Source: Odobenus rosmarus divergens (lineage: Eukaryota > Chordata > Mammalia > Carnivora > Odobenidae). Taken from it: a DNA stretch of 64,000 nucleotides. The stretch is from positions 1,743,945 through 1,807,944 of the forward strand of contig NW_004450324.1 in the NCBI RefSeq assembly GCF_000321225.1, given 5' to 3'. The notes under the pieces are model-generated. The model was given only the letters and a program-made list of their open reading frames with translations. It did no database searches and was not told where the DNA came from. Positions 9,747 to 22,860 of this stretch are shown here, piece after piece; within the stretch, counting starts at the first letter, position 1, and each line of letters starts with the position of its first letter. Position numbers and translations under genes: made by a program.

Positions 9747-12689
9747 GTAAGTTTTAATTGAAATTATTATTTTATTGCTGCAAAGAGCATTGAAGAACTT
9801 GATTACAAGAGTGTGGTGATAATTTGCTATTCAAAACTGCTTTCTCTAAAAATGAAGAAAGGAGGAGGAGGATGGAGGGAAGGGAGGAAGAGCGGAAGGA
9901 TTTGCAATAATTGCGGGGAGTCCAGACTGGACCAGTACTGACTGCATGAATTCCTGTGACATGCTGCACGTTTATATACACATACAAATGAAATATGGTA
10001 GCTTGACCATGAAAAGAAATACTGGCGTGGTGACGCAGGGCCTACAGGACCTTGTGATGAGTGTACTGAGTAGCATAGAGCAGTTCTAGGGAGAGGCGAG
10101 CAATAAATAAGATGTCACACAAAAAAGTGCTATACTTTACCCCTCTACTCTCATCCATAGAGCTTGGTAGGAATGTTGTCATTCTCACAGCTTCAAGGCT
10201 AGACTGCTTGCCTTCTTGGCTCCTGGATGCCTGGAGTTCATGGAACCATGTTTCATTTCTTGGTATCTTCAGCACTTGACTGAGTGCCTGCTATGAGGGA
10301 GAATATCAAGTAATTTTGCTTAATTAATAAGTAACATATACGAACAGCCTTTGGAAACCACAAAATTAGTAGTTAAGCAAAAATTGCTATTTCTACTCTT
10401 TATAACCAGAACAACCCAAAAAAGGTGAAAATCAGATGCTAATGCTGAGATTTATCATCCTCCCTGACCTCTGGTTTCAGATTTTTGAGTACATGAAAGC
10501 AGCCTCACTGTCTATATTGAAAATCTTCTAAAATGCATGATATTATTAAAGTACAATACATTAGGCTCGTACGTTTGAGTATGTAATATACATTAAGCTA
10601 ATAACACTCTGTAATTATTTCATGTATTAGAGCTCCATGTAAATTTTGATTTGATTAAATAAATCATAGTTGCTAAAATTTTGAAAATCTGAAACTTCCA
10701 AGGTGTGATATCTGGTCAAGGGGTTACCTGCTTTGACCTCCCTGCTGTTAGAAATATAAGAAGACACAAACTCAGATGTGTACAGGAACCAGAGCAAACG
10801 GTGGGGACTCCAGGAAACCAGACAGTCCTGTCTGCTCACGTTCAGTTTAAAAAAAAACAAAAAAAAACAAAAAACTGCTGGTCAAACAGAACGTGTTCCT
10901 GGGCCCAAAGTCGGCATAGACTCGCTGGCCCTGATGTCTAGTCCCCGGTCAGCATAAAGACTTAATGATTCCCAGTATATTTGAATTAAAGTAACATATG
11001 AAATAGTTATTACAAAATATAGGCAAGTAAGGCCCGATAAATTTGCTAATTGATCTTTCTGGGAACATCCATCTTGGGCAGTTTAGAGTCAGTCTATGAA
11101 ATCATACACCACCAGTTTCTATTATCCAAAAGCTCTCTATTTTGTCATAATATAAGAATATTGACCAGCCAGTAGTATGATAAAATCTAGTAATTATATA
11201 TGTTTCAAATACAGTGAGTAAAAGACAAATTCTTCTCGCAAGGGTTTTTTTCCCCCATCTAATGATCTAAAATTGACAGTGGCAGTAAAAATTCATTTGA
11301 ATTTCCAGAGATAGCAAAGAAATGAATTTCCCAGTTGAGGATTTTGGGGGAGAAAATGGCCCTCTCAGCATGACCTGGCCCTTTGCGCTGGCTTTGGCAG
11401 CCTCGTTTGCCATTGTGGGTTGTCTGCTTTTGTTTCCCAGATAGAAACTGTAGCGTTGGCCTTCCCTGGGCCCTGAGCACAGGCCATTAGTAACGGAAAC
11501 ACCGTGGATGTATCACCGTCCCTCTGGGAGTGCTGACGCTGTCTGCATTTCAGATGCTGTCTGCACTGTGCGCGTGTGGGCTGCACGCACTCAAAATGTG
11601 TCATATGGCATAGAGCATATAACATGAACAGAGCAAATATTCTCTGTCTTCACTTGAGAGCAAGCCCTTTGCATTTATTATGTTGCTGTATATTCTGGAA
11701 GCCAGAGCATATATGATTATTTATGATGATATAACCCTGTTTACACATTAGGAATGTTAAGCAGCTTAAAGAAAAGTGTTACCAATTATCTCCCAGTTTC
11801 TGTTCTAAACTATTACTGATATATTACTTACATGCATACAAATTGACTGGTTAATGTTACACAAACATGGAATATTTCTCTTTTGGGCCAAAAATGGCCA
11901 GCATGACCCTTGTGCTACTTGAATGAAACTCATGTGGTATTCAGGAGTCCTGAGAATAACCAGAGATGCTGTAAACTTTAATCCACTGGGAATGTCCTTT
12001 GCTTTGGTACTGTTTTAGTGCTAGCCTGCAATGTGGCTTTGCTTGATTAGTCCATTTTCAACTACATTCTGTGAGCGTAGATCCTTACTCAGGTGTAAGA
12101 TCTTATTGATACTTTAGAGGTGGTGGTAACACATCCAGATGCTTTAATAGACGATCAGTCCATAGAAATGCAGTCACTGCCTACTGTGTGCCCTGCGCCT
12201 ACTAGGCAGACACCTTAATTCGATATGCTCTTTGTAGTGAAGTTTCTGGTGGCATCCAGGAGGATGAGATTGTGAGCCTAGAATGTTCCTGTCGACTTCA
12301 TAAAGCTACATCACATGCAGAGTAGAGCCTCTCACCCTAGATACCATGCTATGGGATCATTTTATCCCTGAGAGAATTTTATAAGGTGTTTTTTGTACTT
12401 CTAATAGTAAGGACAAGCCCCAACATAAGCCCACCTTATATGGAATCTCATAGTTGAGAAAGATTCCTTTTTCTTTTCCATTTCCTTCACGTTATTCCAC
12501 ATCATTCATGATAAAATGGGATGAGTAAAATGATGGAATACCACAACGTCTTCTGGATGTACAACAAGTATACAGTGGCTCTCAAATTTTTTATTGGAGA
12601 TCCTGGAAATTGGGCTGTGTATGAAAGGGAGAAAGAGAGTGCGCTACAGCATGAGGTACATTTCAGGTGATCCTTGGCTGAGCATCATC
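9747..12689. other. STK39 intron, no recognised feature
   Basis: Mostly unique sequence. A GGAGGA/GGAAGG purine tract lies near 9858-9900 and an A-rich tract (AAAAAAACAAAAAAAAACAAAAAA) near 10850-10875. No repeat family is identified with confidence. Several 70-85 codon frames near 11260-11625 have no family match. Confidence 0.5.
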
Positions 12690-12795
12690 ATCACAGCTAC
12701 CACTGATGGAGTAATTACTGTGTGTCAGACACTGGGCTAAGCACATTAAAGCCCACAAATGTGAAAGATAATTTTACCATCAGCAACTCGCTCAC
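12690..12795 (-). repeat. MIR-type SINE remnant
   Basis: ACTGTGTGTCAGACACTGGGCTAAGCACATTAA followed by ATTTTACCATCAG matches the reverse of the MIR 3' half. Short and diverged. Confidence 0.5.
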
Positions 12796-14324
<1,529 letters not shown>

Positions 14325-14480
14325 GTCTTAAGGTTGGATGGGACTTAGAGATCACTCAGGCCAGTTCTTTCATTGTATGGATAGGGACACGAATTCCTAA
14401 AGGGATCCCATGGGTTGTCTGTCCGGGGCCATGCAGCTGGGTTGGGGCAGAGGCGCTTCACTTTGGGCACGGGGCTCTAA
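14325..14480 (-). repeat. Ancient MIR-like SINE remnant
   Basis: AAGGTTGGATGGGACTTAGAGATCACTCAGGCCAGTTCTTTCATTGTATGGATAGGGACA and a later GGGGCCATGCAGCTGGGTTGGGGCAGAGG follow the layout of old tRNA-derived mammalian SINEs read in reverse. The subfamily cannot be fixed by eye. Confidence 0.45.
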
Positions 14481-16204
14481 TTGTACTGCTTTGAGAATGC
14501 ATAGATAGCTACATGGAGTTGGGGGAGCCTGCTAGATACAGACTTGCTGTCAGGAGCAGGACATGACTGGCCGCCTCCCCAAAGGGCATGGGAGGCAGAG
14601 AAGCTGTAAGAGGCAGATGCCATCATCTAAGAAAAAGTGTAGCCTGGTTCCAGTAGGGTGAGGGTGAGAAGCTCCATGCTCCTCAGATAATCCTAAGTTT
14701 GTGAAGATTTTATGATGTAGTCCATCACTGGGTGTTCATATTGATGACCCTAAGTAATTAAGATTAGTTAATATGTTATTAATGTTACTTTGACATTAAT
14801 TAATTATATTGTTAATACTTATCAGGGTAATTAGGGTACTATGTATTATGATAAAACTTTCTTTAAAAATAATCAAAACTGATGCTTAAATGACTTGGGC
14901 CCCTTAAATGATATGTTTTAACTTAAAAAAAAAAATCACTTGCTCAAAATAAATCCTTTCCCCAATAATGCTGAAGTTTGTGACTGAGGGAGCTTGAGGT
15001 GGCTATGCTTACCCATCAGAGTAATCTGTTCCTATAAATTCTATAATGTAGGTCATTATAAAGTGAATTATTTTAGGGAGTAACTGAGGTTTTAGTGGGA
15101 GATTAGGATTCTGAGTAAAGAATCTGTATCTAATAGGTTATTGGTCTACAAACGATATGTCATGAATGTGAAGATACCTTTATAAATAGAAATAACTAAG
15201 CGCTTTTTTTCCTTTTAATTGTATATGGTGTACATATTGATTTCACAAGGAAGCTCCAATTCCTCTGCCAAGTGATGCATATATAAAGAGATAGAGACAT
15301 ATTTTAAAGAAAAAGTGTATGTCTATGTACATATATATAGGTGTGTGTATATTTCCTTGTGTATTCTGTCTCTTGCACGTTCCTTTAAAATCTTGTGAGT
15401 TCTCATGGCCAGCTGGATTCTTACCAAAATGTTCAGCCCAAATTCGAGGGGGAGCTTGAGCAATGAGGGCAGCTCAGCTTTGGTGTCTACCGTAAATTCC
15501 ATCTCAGAATTCTTTCTGTTAACAGTTCCTTGATATACGTAGATACTCTTATTAGAAAAAGTGAGCCCACACCTTCGTGTCATACTTGACCTGACAAAAT
15601 CAGGAGAAAAGTTAATGGCTTGATCAAGATTCCCTGTAAGGTGTGTTTTCCTTAGGAAGAACTATGGTCCATACACGAAGCAGCCTCAATTAAAAATAAA
15701 TGAAGATAATAACTTAAAAAAAAAAAACCCTTCTTTTAAACACTGACTTATCAATGTCCATTATTGGGCAAGAAGTTAAGGACGAAATAGTCGAGTTGAC
15801 CCTGGCAGGTGGTAGTGAACATGAAGAGTAAGAGAGATTCATGGAAAGATACTAGGTCACATCTTTTTGTAAGCATGGGCTGGCTTCATGCCTTCAGTCA
15901 AATTTAGTGTACTTTTTTTTTTTTTTTTTTTGGCTCCAGGTTCAGCTGAATCTAAACTAAAGGATTTTTGGTTGTTGAGTTTTTTAAAGGTGGAAATTAG
16001 GGCCTAATTCCTGTACAACTTACTGTGTTTGAAATACAGTATCAGAAAGCTATTTTTTTCATACTTTAATTACTTATTCTGCCAAAAATGTTTGATTTTG
16101 CCTTTGTTTCCCTCTCCCCCTTGGAGCTAAAATGTAGGGTATTGGAATTAGACCAAGCATATACAATTCCTCCTTCTTCGATAGCACTAAAAATGCCTTA
16201 CGGG
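14481..16204. other. STK39 intron, no recognised feature
   Basis: AT-rich intron with T-runs (for example 15912-15930). No family match found. Confidence 0.5.
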
Positions 16205-16420
16205 GATACGACACCGAAGAGTTACAGTGTTTGCATATTTCATTTGATTATCTCATCAATCCCATGAGGTAGAAAGGACAGGTTGTTTTTAATCCATATT
16301 TAATGGATGTAAAGGGGAGGTCAAAAGAAGTTTCTGGGATGTTGTAACTTGTCATGGTCTTTGAATTTGGCTCTTATGACTCCAAGCTCAGAGCCTAACC
16401 CTGACCCTCTCTGTACAATC
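16205..16420 (-). repeat. MIR-type SINE remnant
   Basis: GATTATCTCATCAATCCCATGAGGTAGAAAGGACAGG followed by CATATTTAATGGATGTAAAGGGGAGGTC and GGCTCTTATGACTCCAAGCTCAGAGCC fit a minus-oriented MIR. Confidence 0.5.
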
Positions 16421-16639
16421 AATTCAGTATCTTCAGCCTTGAAAAGTAGATCCAGATCCTTTTAAATGATGGATTTTGTGTCTCCTGGGTATGGGGGTGG
16501 ATAGCATGTCCTTACTTGTTTTTCATACATCAGTAGATGCCTTATATTTTAATTGCAGACTGTGTGACAGATAGGTGTGGAATTCTGTCTCCCTCCAACC
16601 TGTCCCAGCATTTCTCTGCCCTCTCCTTTATCCTCTGTT

Positions 16640-17673
16640 TCCTTCTTTGCGTTTTTATTTCTCACATCTTACAGGAAGCCCTCTCTTTGCCCCACTCCCC
16701 ACTACAGCTGTTTCTCCACCCCCTTACAGCTACACTCCTCAAAAGGATTTACCCCTGACTGTAATCCCTTTTCTCCCTCTGTCTCCTGAACCCATTGCAG
16801 TCAGGCCTTTGACCCCCCCACCTCTGCTCACCCTGTGCCTTGCAAAGCTGCCCCTGGGAAAGGCGCTCCCTCCTCCCTCTGGCACAGGGTGTGTTGGGGG
16901 GGGGCTGGAGGGAGGATCCGTGGTCTGTGAATGCCTGCTGGCCACGGTCCCGGTTCCTCAACCCGGTGGTTCATTCTCAGTCCTCCCCCTACATTGGCAC
17001 GTCAGCAGCGCTGGGCAGAGCTGGCTGTGCCCTTCCTCCATGAGAACTTTTTCTGTTTGTTTTTTAAGATTCTGTTCTTGGTTCTCCTACCTTATTGGTG
17101 TTTCCTTCTCAGTCTTTTTCACTGGTTGCTCCTCATCCCTCTGACCTATAAATACTGACATGCTCGAGGACTCCTAGGTTGGATGTGCTCTCTTTTCTGT
17201 AGTAATCACTCACTCCCTTGGTGATCTCCTCTAGTTTCATGGTATTAATGTTTTCATTTTCTGATTCCCAAATGTGTATCTGCAGCTCAGACCTCTCCTT
17301 TGAATTCCAGACTCCTGTCCAGCTCCCTTTGTGGCATCTTCCCATGGAAAGCTGGTAGCATCCCAGGTTTACTTAACATCAGAATCCAGCCCCTGCTGTT
17401 TCCTCCCACTTGCCCTGGCCCTGCTCCCTGGGTTGATGTCAGCTCCATTCAGGTGCTCCAGCCAAAAACCCGCCTTGTCCTTGACTCTTCTTTCTCCTAC
17501 CTGCCATCCAGTCTACCACATGTACTCAAGATCCGGCCGTTAGTCCCATCTTGCTTCCCATCCTGTTTCAAACCTCTCTCATCTCTCACTTGAATTACTG
17601 CATTCATCTCTCTGCTGGTCTCCCTGCTTCTGTCTTTGCCTCCATTCAGCCTGTACCCATCACAGTAGCCAGA
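16640..17673 (+). pseudogene. L2 LINE, degraded ORF2 reverse-transcriptase region
   Basis: A long but broken L2 copy. Landmarks in consensus order are: the CT-rich lead with ACTCCTCAAAAGG, CAGTCAGGCCTTTGACC, a stretch translating as THSLGDLL (about 17205-17230, RT core), CAGCTCAGACCTCTCCTTTGAATTCCAGACTC, CCAGCCAAAAACCCGCCTTGTCCTTGACTC, and TTGAATTACTGCATTCATCTC... CTGGTCTCCCTGCTTC. Stops and indels interrupt it, so it is a dead copy. A younger L1M 3' end follows, inserted within the element. Confidence 0.75.
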
Positions 17674-17973
17674 CGTCCGACAAAGTGAGCCAGATACAAA
17701 AGGCCACATGTAGTGTGATTCCATTTATATGAAATGACCGGAATATGCAAATCTGTAGAGTCAGAAAGCAGATGAGTGCTTGCCAGGGCCTGTGAAGGAC
17801 GGGGTAAGGGGAGTGATGGCTAATGGGTAGGGGGTTTCTTTTTGGGGTGATGAAGTTCTGGAATGAGAAGTGGTAATGGTTGCACAACCTTGTGACTATA
17901 CTAAAAACCACTGAATTGTGTACTTTAAAAGGGTGAATTTTATGATATGTGACTTATATCTCAATTAAAAAAA
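17674..17973 (+). mobile_element. L1M 3' end inserted in the L2
   Basis: Typical L1M 3' UTR order: GATTCCATTTATATGAAATGACC, TAGAGTCAGAAAGCAGATGAGTGCTTGCCAGGG, GATGAAGTTCTGGAATG, GGTTGCACAACCTTGTGAC, CCACTGAATTGTGTACTTTAAAAGGG, GTGACTTATATCTCAATT and an A-run. Flanked by a 7-bp duplication AGCCAGA, and L2 sequence resumes on the far side. Confidence 0.8.
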
Positions 17974-18487
17974 AGCCAGATCACATTAATGCTTTAAATA
18001 AAACCTCTCGTCGAATGGCTTTTCCATCCCACATCTCAGTGGCTTACAGTCCCCTGCATGATCTGTCCCGTCACCTCTCAGACTTCGTCCCTCACTTCTG
18101 CTCTCCTTGTTGCTCATTCCACCCCAGCCATACTGGGTTTTGTCCTTGCTTTTCCTTCTGCCAGATCGCTCCTTCCCTAAGTACACCTGTCTACCTCCTA
18201 GAGCTTAAATACTGCCTCTCGAAGGGGCCTTCCTTGACCAGCTTACTTAAAATTGCAACCCATCCGCCACCCTCCACCCCCTTCCTCATTTAATCATTTT
18301 ACCAAGTCTCTCCTGGTGTAACAGGCTGTCTGTTTCATTTATTTAGTTAACTACATAGGATTTTCCCTGGAGCATAAGTTTCTTAAAGGCCAGGATTTTT
18401 ATCTGTTTTGTTAACTGCTATGCTCCCACCATCCCAAACTTTGTACTTCACGTAGTTGGCACTCTAGAAATACTTGTTAGAGATCAA
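17974..18487 (+). pseudogene. L2 LINE, ORF2 end and 3' tail (continuation)
   Basis: Continuation of the split L2: CCCTGCATGATCTGTCCCGTCACCTCTCAGACTTCGTC, CATTCCACCCCAGCCATACTGGG, GGCCTTCCTTGACCAGCTTACTTAAAATTGCAACCC, TAAAGGCCAGGATTTTTATCTGTTTTG and finally GTTGGCACTCTAGAAATACTTGTTAG. This is the characteristic L2 3' end. Confidence 0.8.
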
Positions 18488-19500
18488 CAAACACCATTTT
18501 TAAATACACCAGTATCTCATAACATTTACTTCAGAAACAAAGGGTGTTTTGAGCATAGGATCCTAGTATCTTAAGAATCTTACTTTTGAGAGTGCAGAAT
18601 TCAAGTAGCCTTTTATAAATATGAAATATGTTTAACTTGACAACTGTACCAAAAAAAAAAAAAAGTCCAGTTCAGCTTAGAGTGCTGGCCTCCAGAGGTT
18701 TAAATGATTTCTTAGTGTATTTTTCCATCTTCTGTAATAGAAAGCAGCTAACATTTAAATAGATTAAAAATCTTTTTTCCCCCTTCAGAATTTTCTCTTG
18801 AATTAGAGTAAATGCTTAGAGCAACATAAAAAAGGCCTGAAAGAAGCAATAGTATATGTTATGGAGCAGTAAATGTTAGGACTTTTACTATAATGTAGCA
18901 AACATACGTTCAGCACCTAGCTTCAGGGTAATCTGCCTTTAGTGTGGGAACCTTTACAAACCACAGTTTGGACTGAAGAAGGAACAGTGTAGTGACATGG
19001 AGTGATTGCTTTTGTAAAAAGCACAGCAGTGCAGAGATTAAATGCACCGTGTGCAGGCTGAAATCATAAACCCACTTCAGTTGTGCTTAAATGCAGCACT
19101 ACCTTAGGCAAGAAACAGGAGACACTTTTAGGCCTTGAGTGACTGGAAACTGTTAGGACTGGCAAGGCTTCCTGGGGGACTGTTGGCTTTAAAAAAGAAG
19201 TTAACTTTGTAAGATGCAAAGGTCGGTGATCTGCGTGTATAAATTTGCGTGTCTTGCCTGGCTGGGAGAGATCTGAGTTCCCATTTCAGTTGTTTCAAAG
19301 AGGGATCCCAAGGATCACTGATACAATGAGGCAGTCAAGAAACTTGTTTCCTTTGCTTTCTAGTTAAAAAAAACAGCCGATCAGAAGTTCTCTCTGCAAT
19401 AGCAGTACAGGGGAGAGGGAGAAAAACAAAAAACTCCAGCTCATGTACAAAAGACTACAAAAGTTCTGAATTTTGTTCAGGACTTGGGACACATGATATT
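18488..19500. other. STK39 intron, no recognised feature
   Basis: Unique intronic sequence. An A-run lies at about 18651-18664. Nothing else identified. Confidence 0.5.
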
Positions 19501-19680
19501 TTTCTTGAAAGATTTTATTATTTGAGAGAGAGTGAGCAAGATAGAGCACAAGCAGGGGCAGAGGGAGAAGGGAGAAGCAGACTCCCCACTAAGCAGGGAG
19601 CCCGATGCGGGGCTCGATCGTAGGACTCCAGGATCATGACCTGAGCCAAAGGCAGACACTTAACAACTGAGCCACCCAGT
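19501..19680 (-). mobile_element. CAN-SINE
   Basis: GAAAGATTTTATTATTTGAGAGAGAG, AGCACAAGCAGGGGCAGAGG, ATCATGACCTGAGCCAAAGG and the end GAGCCACCCAGT. The T-run is short and interrupted. The flanking duplication is imperfect (ACATGATATTTTT / ACATGATGATATTTTT). Confidence 0.9.
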
Positions 19681-20224
19681 CATCGTGATACATGATGATA
19701 TTTTTGTCTCCTTTGAACGAGTGTGAGAACCTCAGCAGTAGAAGGAACGCTGACAGGTGTTGTGGAAACTAGCCAGTGGTCCGACGGGCTCAGCAGCTCC
19801 TACAAAGGTCCGATCCAGGGGCCCAGGTTCCACAGTGCGTGAATGCTGGGCGAGGTACCTGCCCAGCAGCTGCCTTCTGGAAAAATACCTGCTGACTGCT
19901 CTTTGCTGCGTTTTTATACCACCATTTCCTGGCTTTTAGGATTTTTATATATATATTTTTTCCTTTAAGTGGAGTTTAGAGCCAGCTGTTGGAATTCCTG
20001 TTTCCTGAGAAGGGGGCTGTGTTTCCCCATTCATTTATACAGTTTCCTTTGGTGGAGTTTGAGCCTCACTGACTTGTTATTACTGCACTGGACACTGATA
20101 TTAGCTATACAGATTGTCAGAGCTCTCTCAGCGGACTTTTGGGCAGACTGTTTATGGCCCTGGAGTGCTCTTTTCCTGCACGCGAGAATCCTGTTCACAA
20201 CCTGTGTGCCCTTCAAGAATGTAC
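19681..20224. other. STK39 intron, no recognised feature
   Basis: Overlapping short open frames on both strands without a family match. Nothing else identified. Confidence 0.45.
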
Positions 20225-20490
20225 CATAAATGTCACCTCCGCGAAGGCTCTCTGCTGCTTGCCTCCTCCGTAACCAATTCGGGAGGACAGCTCTTCCTTG
20301 TCATGAACGCCAGAGACCTATATTTTACCACATTTAGGGACATGTGGCTTTCATCCTACTGTACTTCCTGGTGCCCGCTTTCTCTTTGTTTGGAGGTTGA
20401 GAGTCCCTTTAGGGCGAGGCGTGTCTTCTATTTTATCGAATTTCTGCCATTCTTGCCACACGTAGGCACTTAGTAAATATGGCTATGGAT
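20225..20490 (+). repeat. Probable L2 3' end remnant
   Basis: TGTCACCTCCGCGAAGGCTCTCTG near the start and GCACTTAGTAAATATGGCTATGG at the end have the position and wording of the L2 3' end. The middle is strongly diverged. Confidence 0.45.
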
Positions 20491-22147
20491 AAATAATACA
20501 GTTAATTCCATTTGGCAAACCTAATGCTGGAATAGCCCCTGGATTGATAATTTGAACGATACAAATATTGTTGTACCTTCTTAAAACTGAAGAGTGATTC
20601 ACCATAATTGATGCTTTCCTATGTCTCTGTCCCCTTCACCTTTTTCCCTTTCATAAGAATTGACTTCTCATGCGACTTTTGAGTCTTGGGAAAGAAATAC
20701 GGTTGGTCTAGAAGGACTTTTTTCTTGTACTTGTTGAAGCCTCAGTGTTTGTCTCAAAGCATGCACCCTGAGATGTCCATATCACTCTTATCTTAGGTGC
20801 TTATTAAAAATGTGCATTTCTCAGTTCCAGTCTAGAGCCACAGAATCTGGAATCTTGGGCTTATGAGTGTGGAAATTTGCATTTCTAACAAACATCCCAG
20901 GTATTTCCTATATGCAGTAGAATCTCATGGCCGCTTCTTTGGTTTCTGCTTATAGTAACCTTAGGAGACTGTTTTGGCTTATTGCATCATCTGTATCTTT
21001 TTCAATCTCACTGATTTTTCTGCCTTATTTGATTCTCTTCTACCTTTTAGGAGTCTGCTTTAAAACTGTGCCAGTTAACTTTTTAAAATTGTGTATAAAT
21101 GATATAGATGTGTGGAGATACCTCATTGGTGTAAATTTTTAACATAATGAGTCAGTACAGTTTTTATTCAAACTGCCACTCAGGATGCACTAGATTGTTC
21201 TGGGGGCCTTCAGCTTTTATACTTCTAGATAATGGCAAGGTATCTTTAGGCTCCAAAGCGGGCAAGCAACAGAACCTTTGCTTATTCGTGAGCACATAGT
21301 TGGGTGTGTGAAGTGCTTTGGTTCCCCAGCTATAGCCAGGGATATTACAGTCTGTTGTGAGTGATCTGGGATTTCTTGAGCAGCAGTATGCTTTTACAAT
21401 GAAAGTCTTGGGAAAGCGTGAACATATTCTCTTATATTCAGTTCAGTGATTATGCTGTGATGTTTACTGATGTTGAAATTCAGTAAAGGAAAACTTCCAT
21501 TAAAAAATATTGTCTCTATTATACAACTGGCCTATGATTTTAAAGTGGTGACAGATAATAAAAAAGGAAGAAAACTCCTTAAGCCCTTTCTGGGTTTTAG
21601 ACCGGCTTGGGGTTATTTGAATGATGTCAATAAATACAGTTGAGTGATTCTTGATTAAAAGTTGTCTGTATGTTAAGTTTAATAGTCTAGGGAATTAAGG
21701 ACTGTAGGGGGCTTGGGAGAACTATACTGATTGCTTTCCTTATATATATTTACCAGAAATAAATATTGAGCAGTTTAATATGGCACAGGGTTACCATTTT
21801 CAGAAATGCGCCACACTACAAATTTGATTGTAGCTCACTGTTCCTGGTTTCCCAAGTATCTTTTTTTTTCTTTTAAAAAATCCTTATTGAGTTATCATTC
21901 CCAATATATGAAAAGTTGTTTTAACATGAATGACTACCATTTCTAGCTGAATTAAAATACTCTGAAATCGAGTTCTTTGGAAAGGGCTGTTTGCTCTGTG
22001 CGGTGCTGAAAACAGGTCTGTATAAACGTGCAGAGTGCATACACACACACTTCCAACATTAATTTAGTCACAGACCTAAGTTAATGTATTTTTAAGTTTA
22101 TTTGATTGCAACAGACAGACTGAAGTAAAATATAATTCTTACTTTTT
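20491..22147. other. STK39 intron; possible MER5-like remnant at 20755-20920
   Basis: Mostly unique AT-rich sequence. At 20755-20920 the words GGTGCTTATTAAAAATGTGCATTTCTCAG and GAAATTTGCATTTCTAACAAACATCCCAGG are compatible with a decayed MER5-type element, but termini are not clear. Confidence 0.35.
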
Positions 22148-22341
22148 AAAAAAAAAAAAGATTTTATTTATTTATTTGACAGAGAGACACAGAGAACACA
22201 AGCGGGGCGGGGGCGGTGGGAGAGGGAGAAGCAGGCCTCCCACCGAGCAGGGAGCTCAGTGCGGGGCTCGATCCCAGGACCCTGAGATCATGACCTGAGC
22301 CGAAGGCAGTCGCTTAACCAACTGAGCCACCCAGGCGCCCC
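22148..22341 (-). mobile_element. CAN-SINE
   Basis: GATTTTATTTATTTATTTGACAGAGAGACAC, GGGAGAAGCAGGCCTCCCACCGAGCAGGGAGC, ATCATGACCTGAGCCGAAGGC, and the end GAGCCACCCAGGCGCCCC. Target duplication TATAATTCTTACTTT / TATAATTTTTACTTT with one mismatch. Little diverged, so relatively young. Confidence 0.95.
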
Positions 22342-22636
22342 TATAATTTTTACTTTAACAGTATAATTTTTATAGTCTGGTGACCATACTCCTGCGCCCC
22401 AAAATTCAGGGAATTAAACAGAAGAAACATTTTCTTGGCAAACCACGTCAGAAAATAAAATAAGCTGCCCACACCTATGATCAAATTCACTGTCAGCCCC
22501 ACCCACCCCCTCTTTTTACTTATCTGCAAATTCTAAGGGAAAGTGATTGACTATACAGAGGTAAGGGTTGGCCGACTTACTGTTTATAAAGACATTCTGT
22601 TTTAGGATCAAGGGGGCAATTTAAAATTACCTTTCA
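22342..22636. other. Short intron spacer between two CAN-SINEs
   Basis: Unique sequence of about 300 bp between oppositely oriented SINEs. Nothing identified in it. Confidence 0.6.
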
Positions 22637-22860
22637 CGGGTACCTGGGTAGCTCAGTTGGTTGAGCGTCTGCCTTGGGCTCAGGTCATGATCCCAGGGTC
22701 CTGGGATCCAGCCCTGCATCGGGCTCCCTGCTCAGCGGGGAGCCTGCTTCTCCCTCTGCCCCTCCCCCTCCCCATTCCCCAGATCATGCTTGTACTCTCT
22801 GTCTCTCTCTCTCTCTCTTTGAAATAAATAAATAAAAATCTAAAAAAAAAATTAAGAAAA
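22637..22860 (+). mobile_element. CAN-SINE with (TC)n tail
   Basis: GGGTACCTGGGTAGCTCAGTTGG at the start, GGTCATGATCCCAGGGTCCTGGGATC, a CT repeat at 22796-22819, then GAAATAAATAAATAAAAATC and an A-rich tail. Duplication TACCTTTCA at both ends. Inverted with respect to the SINE at 22148-22341, with about 300 bp between them. Confidence 0.95.

Noticed and set aside
16575..17144. 189-codon proline/serine-rich open frame
   Set aside because: From about 16640 it lies in a CT-rich, degraded L2 ORF2 region and is not in the L2 protein frame throughout.
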